Assembly (NCBI GenBank): GCA_963575745.1
Contig: CAUYUJ010021048.1
Span: 30,001 to 94,000, forward strand
Reading direction: 5' to 3'
Length of the DNA: 64,000 nucleotides
Source of the DNA: Prorocentrum cordatum
Lineage: Eukaryota > Sar > Dinophyceae > Prorocentrales > Prorocentraceae
Positions 1 to 10,484 of this stretch are shown here, one piece after another. The notes below the pieces were generated by a model that saw only the letters and a program-made list of their open reading frames with translations, was not told the origin of the DNA and did no database searches. The position numbers and the translations under genes are program-made. How positions within the stretch are numbered: the first letter of the stretch is position 1; every line of letters starts with the position of its first letter.

Positions 1-159
1 AGGCGAGAGGGTGGAGGACAAACGGGCGTATTGGGACGAAACGCAGCTATATGTGGAGGCAAAGTGGGTTGCGGAAAACGGCAAAACACGCGGGGTGGTG
101 GAAGAGGTGTGCGCGGTTTGACGATGGCGACGACGACGTGGTCGTCGTCGCCGTCGTCG

Positions 160-690
160 GTCAACTTGGGGTGATCTTGGGCCTTCTGGAACCGCTCTTG
201 GGGGCGTTTCGGCCGTTTTGGCATTGCGAATGGGACGTAGGACTACAACAACGATGAAGTAGCGGTGGTGCCCACGGGAGATGGAAGGTTCGGGAGCCAG
301 TTGGGGGCGCGGGCTGGAGGGGCGGGGGCAAGTGACGGAGCCTTCGGTTCGGAAGACCGGGGTCACCAGGGCCGGATGATGATAACGATGGCGATGTCGT
401 CTAAGAGCCCTCCTGGAGGACCTCTTGGACGCCTCTTGGGCCGTCTTGGAGGTCTCTGGGAGGCCTCTGGGGCCGTCTTGGGCCGTCTTGGACTCTCTTG
501 GGCCGTCTCGGAGGCTGTCTTGGACCATCTTGGGCGGACTTGGAGGCCATCTTGGGCCATCTTCGCGATTTGTTGAGGATGTCCCGAGCGAAACGGCCGT
601 TTTTGGCATTTGCAGCCGGGTCTTCCGGGTGGCCGGCGGGACGGGCCGGAGCCCCAGGGGGATTTTTACGTAACAGCGAAGACTGATAGG
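160..690. repeat. CTTGG-rich minisatellite block (5' copy)
   Basis: Irregular tandem of CTTGGGCCGTCTTGGAGG-like units, open in several frames on both strands. It ends near 640-660 with a GGGCCGGAGCCCCAGGGGG stretch that recurs at about 6185-6205, so it belongs to the same family as the large array at 4.8-7.0 kb. No gene-like composition. Confidence 0.8.
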
Positions 691-797
691 TTTCTAGTAG
701 TGTCAAAAGAGCTCACAGATCACTCCACAGGGGGGTCCAGGCAGGTGTTGGGGCGTTTCCGGGCGGCATGAGCCGGGCTCGTTTTTCACCAACAGTC

Positions 798-1225
798 ACA
801 CACTTCGTGCTCTTCGCCTTCCCAGAACTCCATTCCCAGGCCACATTCTGGGGGGCCGGATGCAACTGTAGGCCACTTCGTGCTCTTCGACATCCCAGAA
901 CGCCATTCCCGGGCCACATTCTGGGGGGCCGGATGCAACTGTAGGCCACTTCGTGCTCTTCGACATCCCAGAACGCCATTCCCGGGCCACATTCTGGATG
1001 CCCGGAGCCAACTGTAGGCCACTTCGTGTTCTTCCATTTCCCAGAACTCCATTCCCGGGCCACATTTTGGATGCCCGGAGCCAACTGTAAGCCACTTCGT
1101 GCTCTTCGAGTTCCCAGAACTCCATTCCTGGGCTACATTTTGGATGCCCAGAGCCAACTCTAGTCCACTTCCTGGTCTTCGAGTTCCCAGAACTCCATTG
1201 CCGGGCAACATTTTGAATAGCCAGA
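798..1225. repeat. 73-bp tandem array, about 6 copies
   Basis: The phrase GGCCACTTCGTGCTCTTCGA recurs at 871, 944, 1017, 1090 and 1163 (the last two with small changes), a constant 73-bp spacing. Each unit continues with CCCAGAACTCCATTCC and GGGCCACATT. It ends about 110 bp before the ORF starting at 1337. The minus-strand ORFs here are repeat reading frames. Confidence 0.93.
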
Positions 1226-1336
1226 CGCTTCATATTCCTTCCGCCACAGCTGTGTTTGGTTCAGGACTTGCTAGTGACACTGCAGTCCTCTGCATTCAAT
1301 TGGCCACTACATTCATTCACTGCAGTCCACTGAGTT

Positions 1337-3532
1337 TTGATTGCAATGGCGTTCCCCTGGCCGTACCCCCATGTCCAACGTTCATCCGCAGCCTCTGCTC
1401 CGCGAGGCTCGTCCGAAGTGTCGCCGCCTCGCGGTGCTTCTCAGCCTGCGCCGCCTCGCGGTGCTTCTCAGCCTGCGGAGGAAGGTGGACAGACGCCTGG
1501 TTCTGGCGCTGTGCAGCCTGCGTCTTTCACGGTCGCCTCGTTCAATTTCGGGTTCGAGCAGGGCATGATGACTGGTAAGCAGGCGGCCACTCACTGCGCT
1601 AACTTCGGAAGGTTGTGCGCCAAGATAGTGGAGACCGCTGATGCTGATATGGTCTGTGGCTGCGAGGTCGGTGCGTTCCGTGAAGGCTTTCGCCGAGCAG
1701 GGATCAACGTGACAGAGATCCTCAGTAAGCCTTTCGGTGATGGCATTCGCTTCTTGGAGGTCGACAACTACTTGACTCTCTGGGGGTTCCGCGGTGCTTC
1801 TCAGCCTGCGGAACTGACTCTGTGCGAAGACAGCAAAGTTTACAGGCCTCCTAGCGGCCGAGATATTGATGCTGTTATTTCACATTTTGAGGTGAACAAA
1901 CCAGGCCATGACAAGTTCCACGTGGTGATCGCCAACATGCACATCGTGTGCGGCAAGAAACCGCCGAGCATCCAGACTCGAAAGCGGACAGTTCGCCATC
2001 TCCGCTTGCACCTGGACGGCCTGGCCAAGATTCTTGAGAATCTAAACGAGGCAGTCGTTGTGCTTGTAGTCGGCGACGACAACCTCACTTTCCAGGAGGC
2101 GCGGGAGGCTTACCAGCGCGAGCAGAACGACGAGAAGGTATGGGAGGTCCATGCCACTCCGGCCGACCTCAAAGGCGACCACGTCGCGGTCTGCGGAGCA
2201 GTCGCCCGTTTCTGCTCCATTGCCGTTGGCGCGTCTTTTACGGATCGTGGCATGCGCAACGACGCACACGATGCGGTGGCGGTTGTGCTCACTCTCCCTG
2301 GTGCTATTCAGCCTGGGGAGAGCAAGAGGCGGAAAATTGTCGTCGAAAACGTCTCCGACGCCGACGTCAGCGTACAGGCGGACCGCGAGTCTTCTGTGCA
2401 TTGGGATCGGTCGCCGAGTTCTGCTCCTCCGCTTTCACCGACTTCACCGGGTGATCCCGACTACGTCGAGGATGTCGTTCAGAATCGCGCGGACGACTTG
2501 CACAGGGAGCTGAGGCAGCTTTGGGACGACAGGTACGACGAGGAGTACGATCCGAAAGTCCTCCATCATCTCAGTCTCTTGCTTTTCAAAAAGAGGAAGT
2601 CCACGGAGCCAGCGGACACTGATCCAGCTGGCGCTCCTCAGCCTGGCTCGGAATATGACACGGCCTTTGCGTCTCAGGAGGAGACTGGCCGAGCCATTCT
2701 CTCTGTCCTTAAGCTTCGACATGACTTTCTGCGGAGCAAGAACATCGACGACATGCGCTACGTTCTCACGGAGCCTGAGCGCCAGGAATTGGTCAGAGTA
2801 GCTCGCGACCAGTACGAGCAGTCGCGGCAGCAGCGTGCGCTTCAGGAACGGGATATCGAAAAGGGAAAAGCGAAAGGCAAGTCTGCGCCACAAGGGGGCC
2901 ATGCGGTTCCGCAGGGTCCGAACAAAGGGCCAGGCGGTAAGAAAGGTTCTCACGGTGCTTCTCAGCCTGCGGGAAAAGGTGGCCAGGCCAAGGGTGCAGG
3001 TCTGGGTAGCGTCGCCAAGTTTGTGAAAGACCAGAAGCGTAAGCGGTGGCATCGCCATTTGCAACGTGTGGCCGGTACTAAACAGATCTGGGAGGTGCTG
3101 GCCTTCTCAGGGCGCTTCGACGTTGATTGGTTAACGCAAGCGTTGCAAGCTGATCACAGTGAGGGCCGTGATGCAGCAGTTCCCGAGGAAGCTCTGCGGC
3201 AACAGCGGCGCCGGCTGCACCACCAGAAGGCCGAGGCCATCGCGCGCTACAACGAGGGGGAGCGGCTTTCCCTCCATCTGTCTGCCCAGGCTGGCCAGGC
3301 AAAGCCGAACTTCACGCGCAGGCAGCAGGACGTGTTGCAGATGTTTGAGAGCGGAGCGCTGCTTCAAATCCGCAACCAAGCGATTCTGGCGTGCGGGCAC
3401 GGCCGTCTGTTCAGGGGCGATGGCGACTACCTGGACATCGGCGGCAGCACGGGCGGTGGCTCCAGGCGCATCATCGATTCTTGGCAGCCGCCGGACTGGC
3501 GTGACTTCCTCCAAGACGATCAGGACATCTGA
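1337..3532 (+). CDS. Endonuclease/exonuclease/phosphatase-fold protein with GASQPA repeats
   Basis: Intact 731-codon ORF with no visible intron. An EEP-like (DNase I/AP endonuclease-like) domain spans roughly residues 60-320. Conserved positions are recognisable: an Asn in VASFNFG (about 64), a Glu in CGCEVG (about 107), a His in NMHIVCG (about 201), Asp/Asn in VVGDDN (about 243; family consensus GDFN) and a terminal Asp/His in RNDAHDAV (about 307; consensus SDH). The last two deviate, so nuclease activity is uncertain. The rest is low-complexity and basic (KGKAKGK, GPNKGPGGKKG near residues 510-555) plus a conserved-looking C-terminus with no assigned function. GASQPA occurs four times in frame (codons near 1430, 1455, 1790, 2955) and as degenerate GAIQPG and GAPQPG; one copy interrupts the EEP domain. 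A second Met lies three codons downstream; the first is used because nothing decides between them. It could be a retroelement-derived EEP gene. Confidence 0.75.
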   Translation: MIAMAFPWPYPHVQRSSAASAPRGSSEVSPPRGASQPAPPRGASQPAEEGGQTPGSGAVQPASFTVASFNFGFEQGMMTGKQAATHCANFGRLCAKIVETADADMVCGCEVGAFREGFRRAGINVTEILSKPFGDGIRFLEVDNYLTLWGFRGASQPAELTLCEDSKVYRPPSGRDIDAVISHFEVNKPGHDKFHVVIANMHIVCGKKPPSIQTRKRTVRHLRLHLDGLAKILENLNEAVVVLVVGDDNLTFQEAREAYQREQNDEKVWEVHATPADLKGDHVAVCGAVARFCSIAVGASFTDRGMRNDAHDAVAVVLTLPGAIQPGESKRRKIVVENVSDADVSVQADRESSVHWDRSPSSAPPLSPTSPGDPDYVEDVVQNRADDLHRELRQLWDDRYDEEYDPKVLHHLSLLLFKKRKSTEPADTDPAGAPQPGSEYDTAFASQEETGRAILSVLKLRHDFLRSKNIDDMRYVLTEPERQELVRVARDQYEQSRQQRALQERDIEKGKAKGKSAPQGGHAVPQGPNKGPGGKKGSHGASQPAGKGGQAKGAGLGSVAKFVKDQKRKRWHRHLQRVAGTKQIWEVLAFSGRFDVDWLTQALQADHSEGRDAAVPEEALRQQRRRLHHQKAEAIARYNEGERLSLHLSAQAGQAKPNFTRRQQDVLQMFESGALLQIRNQAILACGHGRLFRGDGDYLDIGGSTGGGSRRIIDSWQPPDWRDFLQDDQDI

Positions 3533-3539
3533 GTTTTGC

Positions 3540-3835
3540 AAGTCTCTCTGCCCGCGGTGCTTCTCAGCCTGCGGTCTGCCGCTCTCCAGCTGCGGTCTCG
3601 AGCAGTAGTGTTCGAAAGCATGCGAGTTCCTGCGGTGCTTCTCAGCCTGCAGGTTTCGCAGCCTGCGCTCTGCAGTACAAGTGCTTTTCAGCATGCGACA
3701 TCCTGCGGTGCTTCTCAGCCTGCAGGGTTCGCAACGTGCGGTTTGCAATGCATTCCTTTTCAGTATGCGAGTTCCTGCGGTGTTTCTCAGGCTGCAGGGC
3801 TCCGAGGCTCTTCGCTTCGATGCCAATGTTTTCAG
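3540..3835. repeat. 72-78-bp tandem array built on the GGTGCTTCTCAGCCTGC motif
   Basis: GCGGTGCTTCTCAGCCTGC recurs at 3554, 3632, 3705 and 3777 (spacings 78, 73, 72), with half-units CTTTTCAGCATGCGA between. It starts directly after the stop codon of the upstream ORF, so it would sit in its 3' UTR or flank. The motif is the one encoding GASQPA inside that ORF. Confidence 0.88.
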
Positions 3836-4085
3836 ACACCGTAGCTCCGTTCCGTAAACGTCTTCCAAGAGCCGCTCGCAACCTTTTGCAGCTGGCTGTC
3901 TGCACGCTTCGCCGGCTTTTGCTGCGCGGACAATTTTCTCACACACGTCAGCGCCGTTTGTAGGCGTCAGAAAAACATGTAGACATTCACGAAGGGCTCA
4001 GTCTGTATATCGTCACATCATTACATACGCAGTCGTCGAACACATCGGTGTACATTCAGCGCTTTGTCCTTCTAGCTGGGTCGCT
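3836..4085. other. Non-repetitive spacer, nothing recognised
   Basis: AT-richer stretch between two arrays with no open frame of coding character. It may contain the 3' end of the 1337-3532 transcript, but no AATAAA-type signal stands out. Confidence 0.5.
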
Positions 4086-4425
4086 TCGTGCTGAGGCTGA
4101 GGCTGATGCAGGCTGAGGCTGAGGCAGGCTGAGGCTGAGGCCGAGGCCGACGGCAGACTGAGGCTGAGGCTGAAGCAGGCTGAGGCTGAGGCAGAGGCAG
4201 GCTGAGGCTGAGGCTGAAGCTGAGGCAGGCTGATGCTGAGGCAGGCTGAGGCTGAGGCTGAGGCTGATGCAGGCTGAGGTTGAGGCAGTCTGAGGCTGAG
4301 GCCGAAGCTGAAGGCAGACTGATGCTGAGGCTGAAGCAGGCTGAGGCTGAGGCTGAGGCAGGCTGAGGCTGAGGGAGGCGGAGGCTGAGGCTGAGGCAGG
4401 CTGAGGCTGAGGCTGTGACTGCGAC
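4086..4425. repeat. GAGGCT hexanucleotide minisatellite
   Basis: About 340 bp of GAGGCT/GAGGCAGGCT units with GATGCA, GAGGCC and GAAGCT variants. It reads as Ser/Ala/Leu repeats in all frames, which is why ORFs appear here. Confidence 0.95.
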
Positions 4426-4564
4426 TGCCGTTGCCACTGCGACTGTCATCGCGAATGCGACTACGACTGCGAGAACAGCAGAACTCTACAACTGGATTCT
4501 CATCTGAATCTTAAGGGGAATGTTTCCAGATATGCTCCTACACATCGCTGTTAGGTTGCTTTGC

Positions 4565-4700
4565 CGGGATAATTTTGAAAAAGAACCAAAACCGATAGGA
4601 TTTAACACGCCAGGAACCCCTTTGATAAATCAAACTGGGGCGGCGGATCGAAGACGCCAATCACCGCCGCCCCCTGCCTTTGTGGAAGCGCCTATGTGGC
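4565..4700. repeat. Left flank module of the CTTGG array (pair of 6205-6325)
   Basis: TTTGAAAAAGAACCAAAACC, then GGATTTAACACGCCAGGAACCC and GGGGCGGCGGATCGA. A diverged copy at 6205-6325 has GGATTCAGCACGCCAGGCACCC and GGGGGCGGCGGATCGA in the same order, so the CTTGG array lies between two copies of one module. Confidence 0.8.
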
Positions 4701-4779
4701 CGAACGTTGAGGCCAGACCTGCCAAGCCATCGGACCATGTGTTCCCCGAATCGGTTTGGAAAGCCTTCGGGGAACACGT

Positions 4780-6960
4780 GGGCATCTTGAAGGTCATCTT
4801 GGCCGTCTTGGAGGCCTCTTGGGCGATCTTTCGGCGATCTTTGGGGGCTCTTGGGCCGTCTCGGGCCGTCGGAAGGCCGAATAAAAGGAAATGTCAAATT
4901 CCGTCGAAAACCTTAAGAAAATCAATGTATTTGGCCTCTTCTGGCCTTCCTGGAGGCCCTTTTCGGGACCTCTTGGGCCGTCTTGGGCCAGCTTCGAGCC
5001 AACTTCGGCCATCTTGGTGGGTTCCTGGCACGTCTGACGCTGTCGGGAGCCGTCTTGGGGGCCTTTCTGGGCCAACGGGGGACCCTCTTGGGGCGCTTCG
5101 GGGCCGTCTTGGAGGCCATCTTGGGCCTTGGAGGCCATCTTGGGCGTGTTGGAGGCCTCTTGGGCCGTCTTGGGGCCCTCTTGGGGCCATCTTGGAAGCC
5201 ACTGGCCGTCATGGGGCCCTCTTGGGGGCCTCTTGGGCGATCTTGGGGGCCTCTTGGGCCGTCTTGGGCCGTCGGAAGGCCGAACAGGCGAACATGCCAA
5301 CATCCTTTAAAAACCTAAGGAAAAACAATGATTTTGGCCTCTTCGGGCCCTCCTGAAGGACCTCTTGGAGGCCTCTTTGGCTCGTCTTGGAGGCCTCTTG
5401 GGGGTGGGGGCTCTTGGGCCGTCTCGGGCCGTCGGAAGGCCGAAAAGAAGGAAATGTCAAAATCCGTCAAAAACCTAAGGCAAATCAATGTTTTTGGCCT
5501 CTTCTGACCTTCCTGGAGGCCCTCTTGGGGGCCGGCCTCTTGGGCCGTCTTGGGCCAGCTTCGAGCCAACTTCGGCCATCTTGGTGGGTTCCTGGCACGT
5601 CTGACGCTGTCGGGAGCCGTCTTGGAGGCCTTTCTGGGCCAACGGGGGACCCTCTTGGGGCGCTTCGGGGCCGTCTTGGAGGCCATCTTGGGCGCCTTGG
5701 AGGCCATCTTGGGCGTGTTGGAGGCCTCTTGGGCCGTCTTGGGGCCCTCTTGGGGCCATCTTGGAGGCTACTTGGGCCGTCATGGGGCCCTCTCGGGCGA
5801 TCTCGGGGGCCTCTTGGGCCGTCTTGAGCCGTCGGAATGCCGAGAAGAAGCAAATTCCAAAATCCTTCAAAAACCTAAGTTGTGGCCTCTTCGGGCCCTC
5901 CTGGAGAACCTCTCGACGGGCTCTTGGGCTGTCCTTGAGGCCTCTTGGGAGCCTCTTGGCCCTCTTTGGGCTATCTTGAGGCCATCTTAGGCGGTCTTGG
6001 GTGCATCTTGGGCCGTCTTGGAGGCATCTTGGGGGGACCATCTTGGGCGGACTTGGAGGCCATCTTGGACCATCTTGGAGGCCGTCTTGGGCCATCTTGG
6101 CCATCTTGGAGGCCATCTTGGAGCCGTCTTTGGCAGAAAAGTAAGGAATTGAGGTCCGTGGCAATCCTCCCGGGACCCCGACGGGACGCGCCGGAGCCCC
6201 AGGGGGAGTTCTTTTGGAAAAAAACCAAAGCCCAAACCGAGAGGATTCAGCACGCCAGGCACCCCTGTGATGAATCAACAGGGGGCGGCGGATCGAATGG
6301 CCTTCGGCCCATCCCGCCACCGTGTCCAAGTTTGGGGTATGAGGCCTCTTGAATGTCGGGGGTCTCTTTGAAGCAGTTTCGAAACCCCTTGGGGGGTGTT
6401 TTGGGCCCTCTTGGGGCATCTTTTGCGCCTCTTGGGGACGTCTTCGGGCGTCTTGGGGGCCTCTTGGGGCCCTCGTGGGGGCTTCTTGGGGCCTCCCACG
6501 GGGGCCGCTTGGGGTGGAAGGATGTGGAAGGCTAGAATTTTCGGTTCAGGCTCGCCTTCTCGGGCCCTCTTGGCGCCGTCTTGGGGCTCGCTTGGGCCGC
6601 CTTGGGCGCCTCTTGGGCCGTCTTGGGAAACTCCTGGGCCGTCTTGGTGTCCTCATGCGAGCCTCTGGGGCCGTTTTGGGGCGGGCTTGGAGGCCTCTTG
6701 GACAGTCTTCCACGCGGTGATGGCCGAAAAGTCGTAGATGCTATTAATCTACGTTTATCTTTACGAATTCGACGATTTTGGTCTCTTGGGGCCCTTTCGG
6801 GAATGCTTTTGGAGGCCTTGTGGGACGCCTTGGAAGCCTCTTGGGCCGTCTTGGAGCCATCTGGGCGTCTTGGAGCGATCTTTGGGCGTCTCGGGGCCCT
6901 CTTGGACCGTCTTCGGCGCCTCTTGGAACATTCTTGGTCCGCTTTGGGGCCCCCGGGGAC
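4780..6960. repeat. CTTGGGCC/CTTGGAGG mega-array with internal AT-richer modules
   Basis: About 2.2 kb of 9-25-bp units of the type CTTGGGCCGTCTTGGAGGCC. At 4868, 5271, 5440 and 5829 the array is interrupted by a conserved module, GTCGGAAGGCCGAA...AAAAACCTAAG...GGCCTCTTC. A block of about 290 bp starting at 4985 is repeated almost identically at 5552 (offset 567 bp). Several ORFs above 100 codons on both strands are repeat translations (GPSWAVLEASW-like). A GTCGTAGATGC variant module lies near 6725. Confidence 0.93.
6205..6325. repeat. Right flank module of the CTTGG array
   Basis: Diverged direct copy of 4565-4700: TTTGGAAAAAAACCAAAGCC, CACGCCAGGCACCC, GGGGGCGGCGGATCGA. The array continues for another 630 bp beyond it. 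Confidence 0.75.
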
Positions 6961-7074
6961 GGCCCAGGAGAGCCTCGGGGACCCCCAGGGCCTTCCGGAT
7001 TCTATTGGGGGGTGGGGTGGGGCCCATCCCTGTCGGTTTCCTGGTGTGAGATAATTAGTATAGGAATATACGTG

Positions 7075-7156
7075 CACACGTATGTTTATATGAAATACCG
7101 ATGTGTAGATGTAATGTTTATGTCTGTATATGTATATGTATATGTGTATGTGTATG

Positions 7157-7200
<44 letters not shown>

Positions 7201-7235
7201 GGTATATGTGCTTATGTCTATGTTTATGTGTCTGC
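7075..7235. repeat. TATG/TGTA tract with a (TA)n core
   Basis: TATATGTATATGTG units leading into about 38 bp of pure (TA)n near 7157-7195, then TATGTG again. AT-rich island in GC-rich surroundings. Confidence 0.95.
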
Positions 7236-7747
7236 GTGTGCAAGCATATTCTGGGCCCCTCCAGGGCCCCAGACTTGGCCGAACTCGGCGCGTTCCCCCC
7301 AAAGCCGACCACGGCATGCCCGTGTGATTCAGATCGATCGAAATTCCGGCCCGCGCACATATCGATGTGCATGATTTGCGCTCTGCATGCTCAACTTTTG
7401 CTTGCACCGAACGCATGGCCCTGAGACAATCTCGAGGCACAACCACTATAAACTTGTAGGTGGGCGCCGCGCGCGGCAGCGAAAACTGCACAGGGTGCGA
7501 AGACTCTGAGGCTTGACTCTCGCGCGCCCTATGTACATTGCCACCTCTCGCGGCACTGGACGCGGTGTTGCGCCTGCGCGCGAGTGCAGACTTAGGCCAG
7601 CCGTTGCGCTGTCTGGACACGAAGGCACTGTGCCTTTTGGTGCATCTCGCCCACATCTGGCCAGAAAAAGCGCCGCCCATCATAAGAAGCCCTGTGGCGC
7701 TGCATGGGATCGCCGCAGGTCCGACAACCAGGAACCGCGTAATAAAG
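7236..7747. other. Unassigned unique sequence
   Basis: About 510 bp without clear repeats or a frame of coding character. Short ORFs on both strands are compositional. Confidence 0.5.
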
Positions 7748-7932
7748 GAAGAACAATTGCATATGACAAACTGTCGCTGCTCCGTGCGGATTTCTTGGAT
7801 CGGTGCTGGACACCCCTCCATGGCGCGCGGAGAGCGCCAGGGGCGGCGCCGGAGGCGCCGCCATGGGGGTCCAGCTCAGATCCAAGAAGTCCGCGCGGAG
7901 CTCCGAAAGTTTGTGTTTATGCCGTTTCTCCT
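7748..7932. mobile_element. Palindromic foldback/MITE-like element, copy 1
   Basis: A 145-bp core (7768-7912) has arms of 31 nt matching at 26 positions (left ...GCTCCGTGCGGATTTCTTGG; right CCAAGAAGTCCGCGCGGAGC...). Pairing continues inward (GCTGGAC...GTCCAGC) and weakly outward for about 20 nt. The apex holds two small hairpins: TGGCGC/GCGCCA and a perfect 9-bp stem GGCGGCGCC/GGCGCCGCC. Related copies are at 11778-11964 and 19600-19782. No ORF inside. No clear target-site duplication seen. Confidence 0.85.
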
Positions 7933-8044
7933 TCTTCGAGCGTAAGCAATGCAAGTCGCCCGTCCTTCCACGTCCCGCTCCTCCTCCTAGAGGTAGGAGG
8001 AGCGGAACAGCAAGAGACGGGGGCAGGCTGGGGAGTGGACTGCG

Positions 8045-8215
8045 CCAGCCTGCCCCTCCCCCTCCCCCTCCTCCACCCTCCTGCTCCTGCTCCTGGTCCT
8101 CCTCCATTCCTTTTCCTTTGAAATAACTCCCCCCTGGCGCAGCCCAAGGCCAGTCGGAAGGGCGGCCTGGGCGTTTGGCCTGAGACTTACCGACCCCGCA
8201 GACTTCGAATCTGTG
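8045..8215. repeat. (CCT)n tract plus GTCGG-GGGCGG interspersed module, copy 1
   Basis: CCCCTCCCCCTCCT tract followed by GTCGGAAGGGCGGCCTGGGC and GCCTGAGACTTACCGAC. The same module follows CCT-rich sequence at 16670-16800 and 20340-20460 (GTCGGTAGGGCGGGCTGGGC, GTCGGTACGGCGGGCTGGGC). Possibly a short SINE-like family. Confidence 0.6.
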
Positions 8216-8264
8216 ACGAGACTTGAGGAACCTACGAACCCGGTAAGGAAATCACGTCAAATAT

Positions 8265-8770
8265 TATGCTGCCAGGGTTCTCTGGTGTCGCCTCCAAGTG
8301 CGAGGACCTCTCAAACGAGAGCCAAGCTCTTGAAGATATCGAATTCGTGAGCTCACAGAAAGCATCTTGTCTGAGGATGTCTACAGCGAAACGTCCCGCC
8401 ACACCAAGTTCGGCATCCAACGCCCAAGCTCAACATCTCAATGTCCCCAGGATGTCTCAAGCGAAATCTTCATTTTCTAAAGCCAACGTCGTACAACAAC
8501 TCCTCCAACATCCCCATGTGGCTAGGATTTCTCAGTCGAAACGCCCCGCCCCGCCCCCCCCCACACACACACACCATGTTGAATATCCGACGCCTGATCT
8601 CCACCATATCAAATTTGTAAAAATGTCTCAAACGAAAGCTTTACTTTTGAGAACCAACGTCGTAAAACACTCCTGCAATATTCTCATCGTGCGAGGATGT
8701 CTCAGGGATGCGCTCCCCCCACACCATGTCGAATATCCGACGCCCGAACTCCAACATCGGAGGTGAGGGG
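8265..8770. repeat. AACCAACGTCGTAAAAC repeat block, left
   Basis: Composite repeat of phrases GAGGATGTCTCAGGCGAAA, GAACCAACGTCGTAAAACA, TCCTCCAACATCCCCATG and CACACCATGTTGAATATCCG, repeated with variation. The block reappears at 10485-10870, on the other side of the GAT array. Confidence 0.85.
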
Positions 8771-8964
8771 GTGAGATCGAAGTGGAACGGAGAGCCCCCT
8801 ACCGGAAAATCGGTTTCGGTTTCGTGTTCGTGCGTGCCGCACGTGCGGGCGAGGCGAAGCTGCGTGGGCGGGCGAGAAATGTCCCGCCTCTAGCTGAGGC
8901 GCGACTGACCAAAAGTTTCCCTTCCGGCAACCGGTGCCGCGCGGTGTCCCGCCGGTGTCCCGTC

Positions 8965-9007
8965 GGATGATGTTGATGATGATGACGATGCTGGTGTCCC
9001 GATGATG

Positions 9008-9038
<31 letters not shown>

Positions 9039-10180
9039 AGTTGGTGATGGGGATAATGATGTGATGATGATGATTTTGATGGTGGCGACACGAAGATGAT
9101 GCTGATGTTGATGATGATGATGGTGTCCCGATGATAACGGTGATGATTAGGATGATGATGTTGACGATGATGATGATGGTGCTCTGGTGATGATGAGGTT
9201 GATGCTGTTGATGTTGCTGGTGATGATGATGGTATCCCGATGACGATGATGCTGATGATGTCGTTCATGATGGCGATGATATGATGATGCTGTTGATGAT
9301 GATGATGATGGTGTTCCGATGATGATGATGATGTTGATGATGATTTCCCGATGATAATGATGTTGATGATGATGGTGACGATGATGGTGTCCCGATGATG
9401 GTGATGAAGGTGATGCTGATGATGGCCATGGTGGTGATGATGATGGTGTCCCGCTGATGGTGATGTTGGTGATGCTGATGTTGTTGCTGATGGTGATGGT
9501 GTCGCAATGATGACGATGATCTTGATGATCCTGATGATGTTGATGATATGATGATGATGCTAATGAAAATGATGATGACGGTGTCCCGATGATGATCATG
9601 ATGTTGCTGCTGATGCTGTTGATGGTGATGATGATGATGGTGCCCCGGTGATGAAGATGTTGATGATGATGATGACGATGATGGTGCTCGATGATAATGA
9701 GGATGATGTTGATGATGAGGATGATGATGAAGTGGTGATGATTTAGATGATGGTGGCCCGATGATGATGATGCTGATGTTGATGATGATGATGGTGTCCC
9801 AATGATGATGATGGTGATGGCGATGATGATGGTCACGATGATGATGGTGTCCCGATGATGATGATGTTGACGATGTTGTTCATGATGGTGATGAGATGAT
9901 GATGGTGATGGTGGTGTTCCGATGATGATGGTGTCCAGATGATGATGTTGACGATGTTGTTCATGATGGTGATGAGAGGATGATGTTGATGGTGGTGTTC
10001 CGATGATGATGGTGTCCCGATGACGATGGTGTTGATGATGATGATGGTGACGATGATGGTGTCCCGATGATGATGGTGGCGATGATGATGTTGATGATGC
10101 TGGTGATGATGATGGCGCCCCGATGATGATGATGTTGATGACGTTGATGACGATGATGTCGATGATGACGTTGATTGTGA
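8965..10180. repeat. GAT-triplet array with GGTGTCCCGATGATGA punctuation
   Basis: About 1.2 kb of ATG/GAT/GTT/GAC triplets interrupted every 30-90 bp by GGTGTCCCGATGATG or GGTGTTCCGATGATG. The 495-codon minus-strand ORF is a reading of Ile/Ser/His/Thr triplets with GTPSSS punctuation. I do not call it a gene. Confidence 0.95.
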
Positions 10181-10420
10181 TATCGATTGTGATATCGATA
10201 ATGACACCGATTGTGAAACCGAATGTGAGATATATTGTGAGATCGACCGTGAGATCGATAGTGAGATCGATTGTGAGATCGATAGTCATATCGATTGTGA
10301 GATCGATCGACTGAAACAGATCGAGTAATATCGATTGCGAAATCGATCGAGTGAGATCGATCGAGCGAGACCGATCGTGAGATCGATAGTAAGATCGATC
10401 GTGGGACCGGTCGAGTGAGA
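10150..10420. repeat. GATCGATTGTGA array
   Basis: Units of about 10-14 bp, GAGATCGATTGTGAGATCGA, with GATATCGAT variants, dense in GATC and ATCGAT sites. The GAT array grades into it. Confidence 0.93.
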
Positions 10421-10484
10421 CGTTGGTTCCTCCCCTCCCGAACCTCCTTCTCACCCGAAGGGTGGTCGTATAGGTATCATTATT

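Noticed and set aside
798-1225. CRISPR-like direct repeats
   Set aside because: Adjacent 73-bp units with no unique spacers, in a eukaryotic genome. The same applies to the 81-bp and 90-bp arrays.
5475-6419. 314-codon minus-strand ORF in the CTTGG array
   Set aside because: Open in several frames on both strands because of the repeat unit; no non-repeat protein text.
7768-7912. tRNA-like or rRNA-like gene suggested by the branched fold
   Set aside because: No anticodon-arm geometry or conserved A/B box sequences; arms are far longer than in tRNA.
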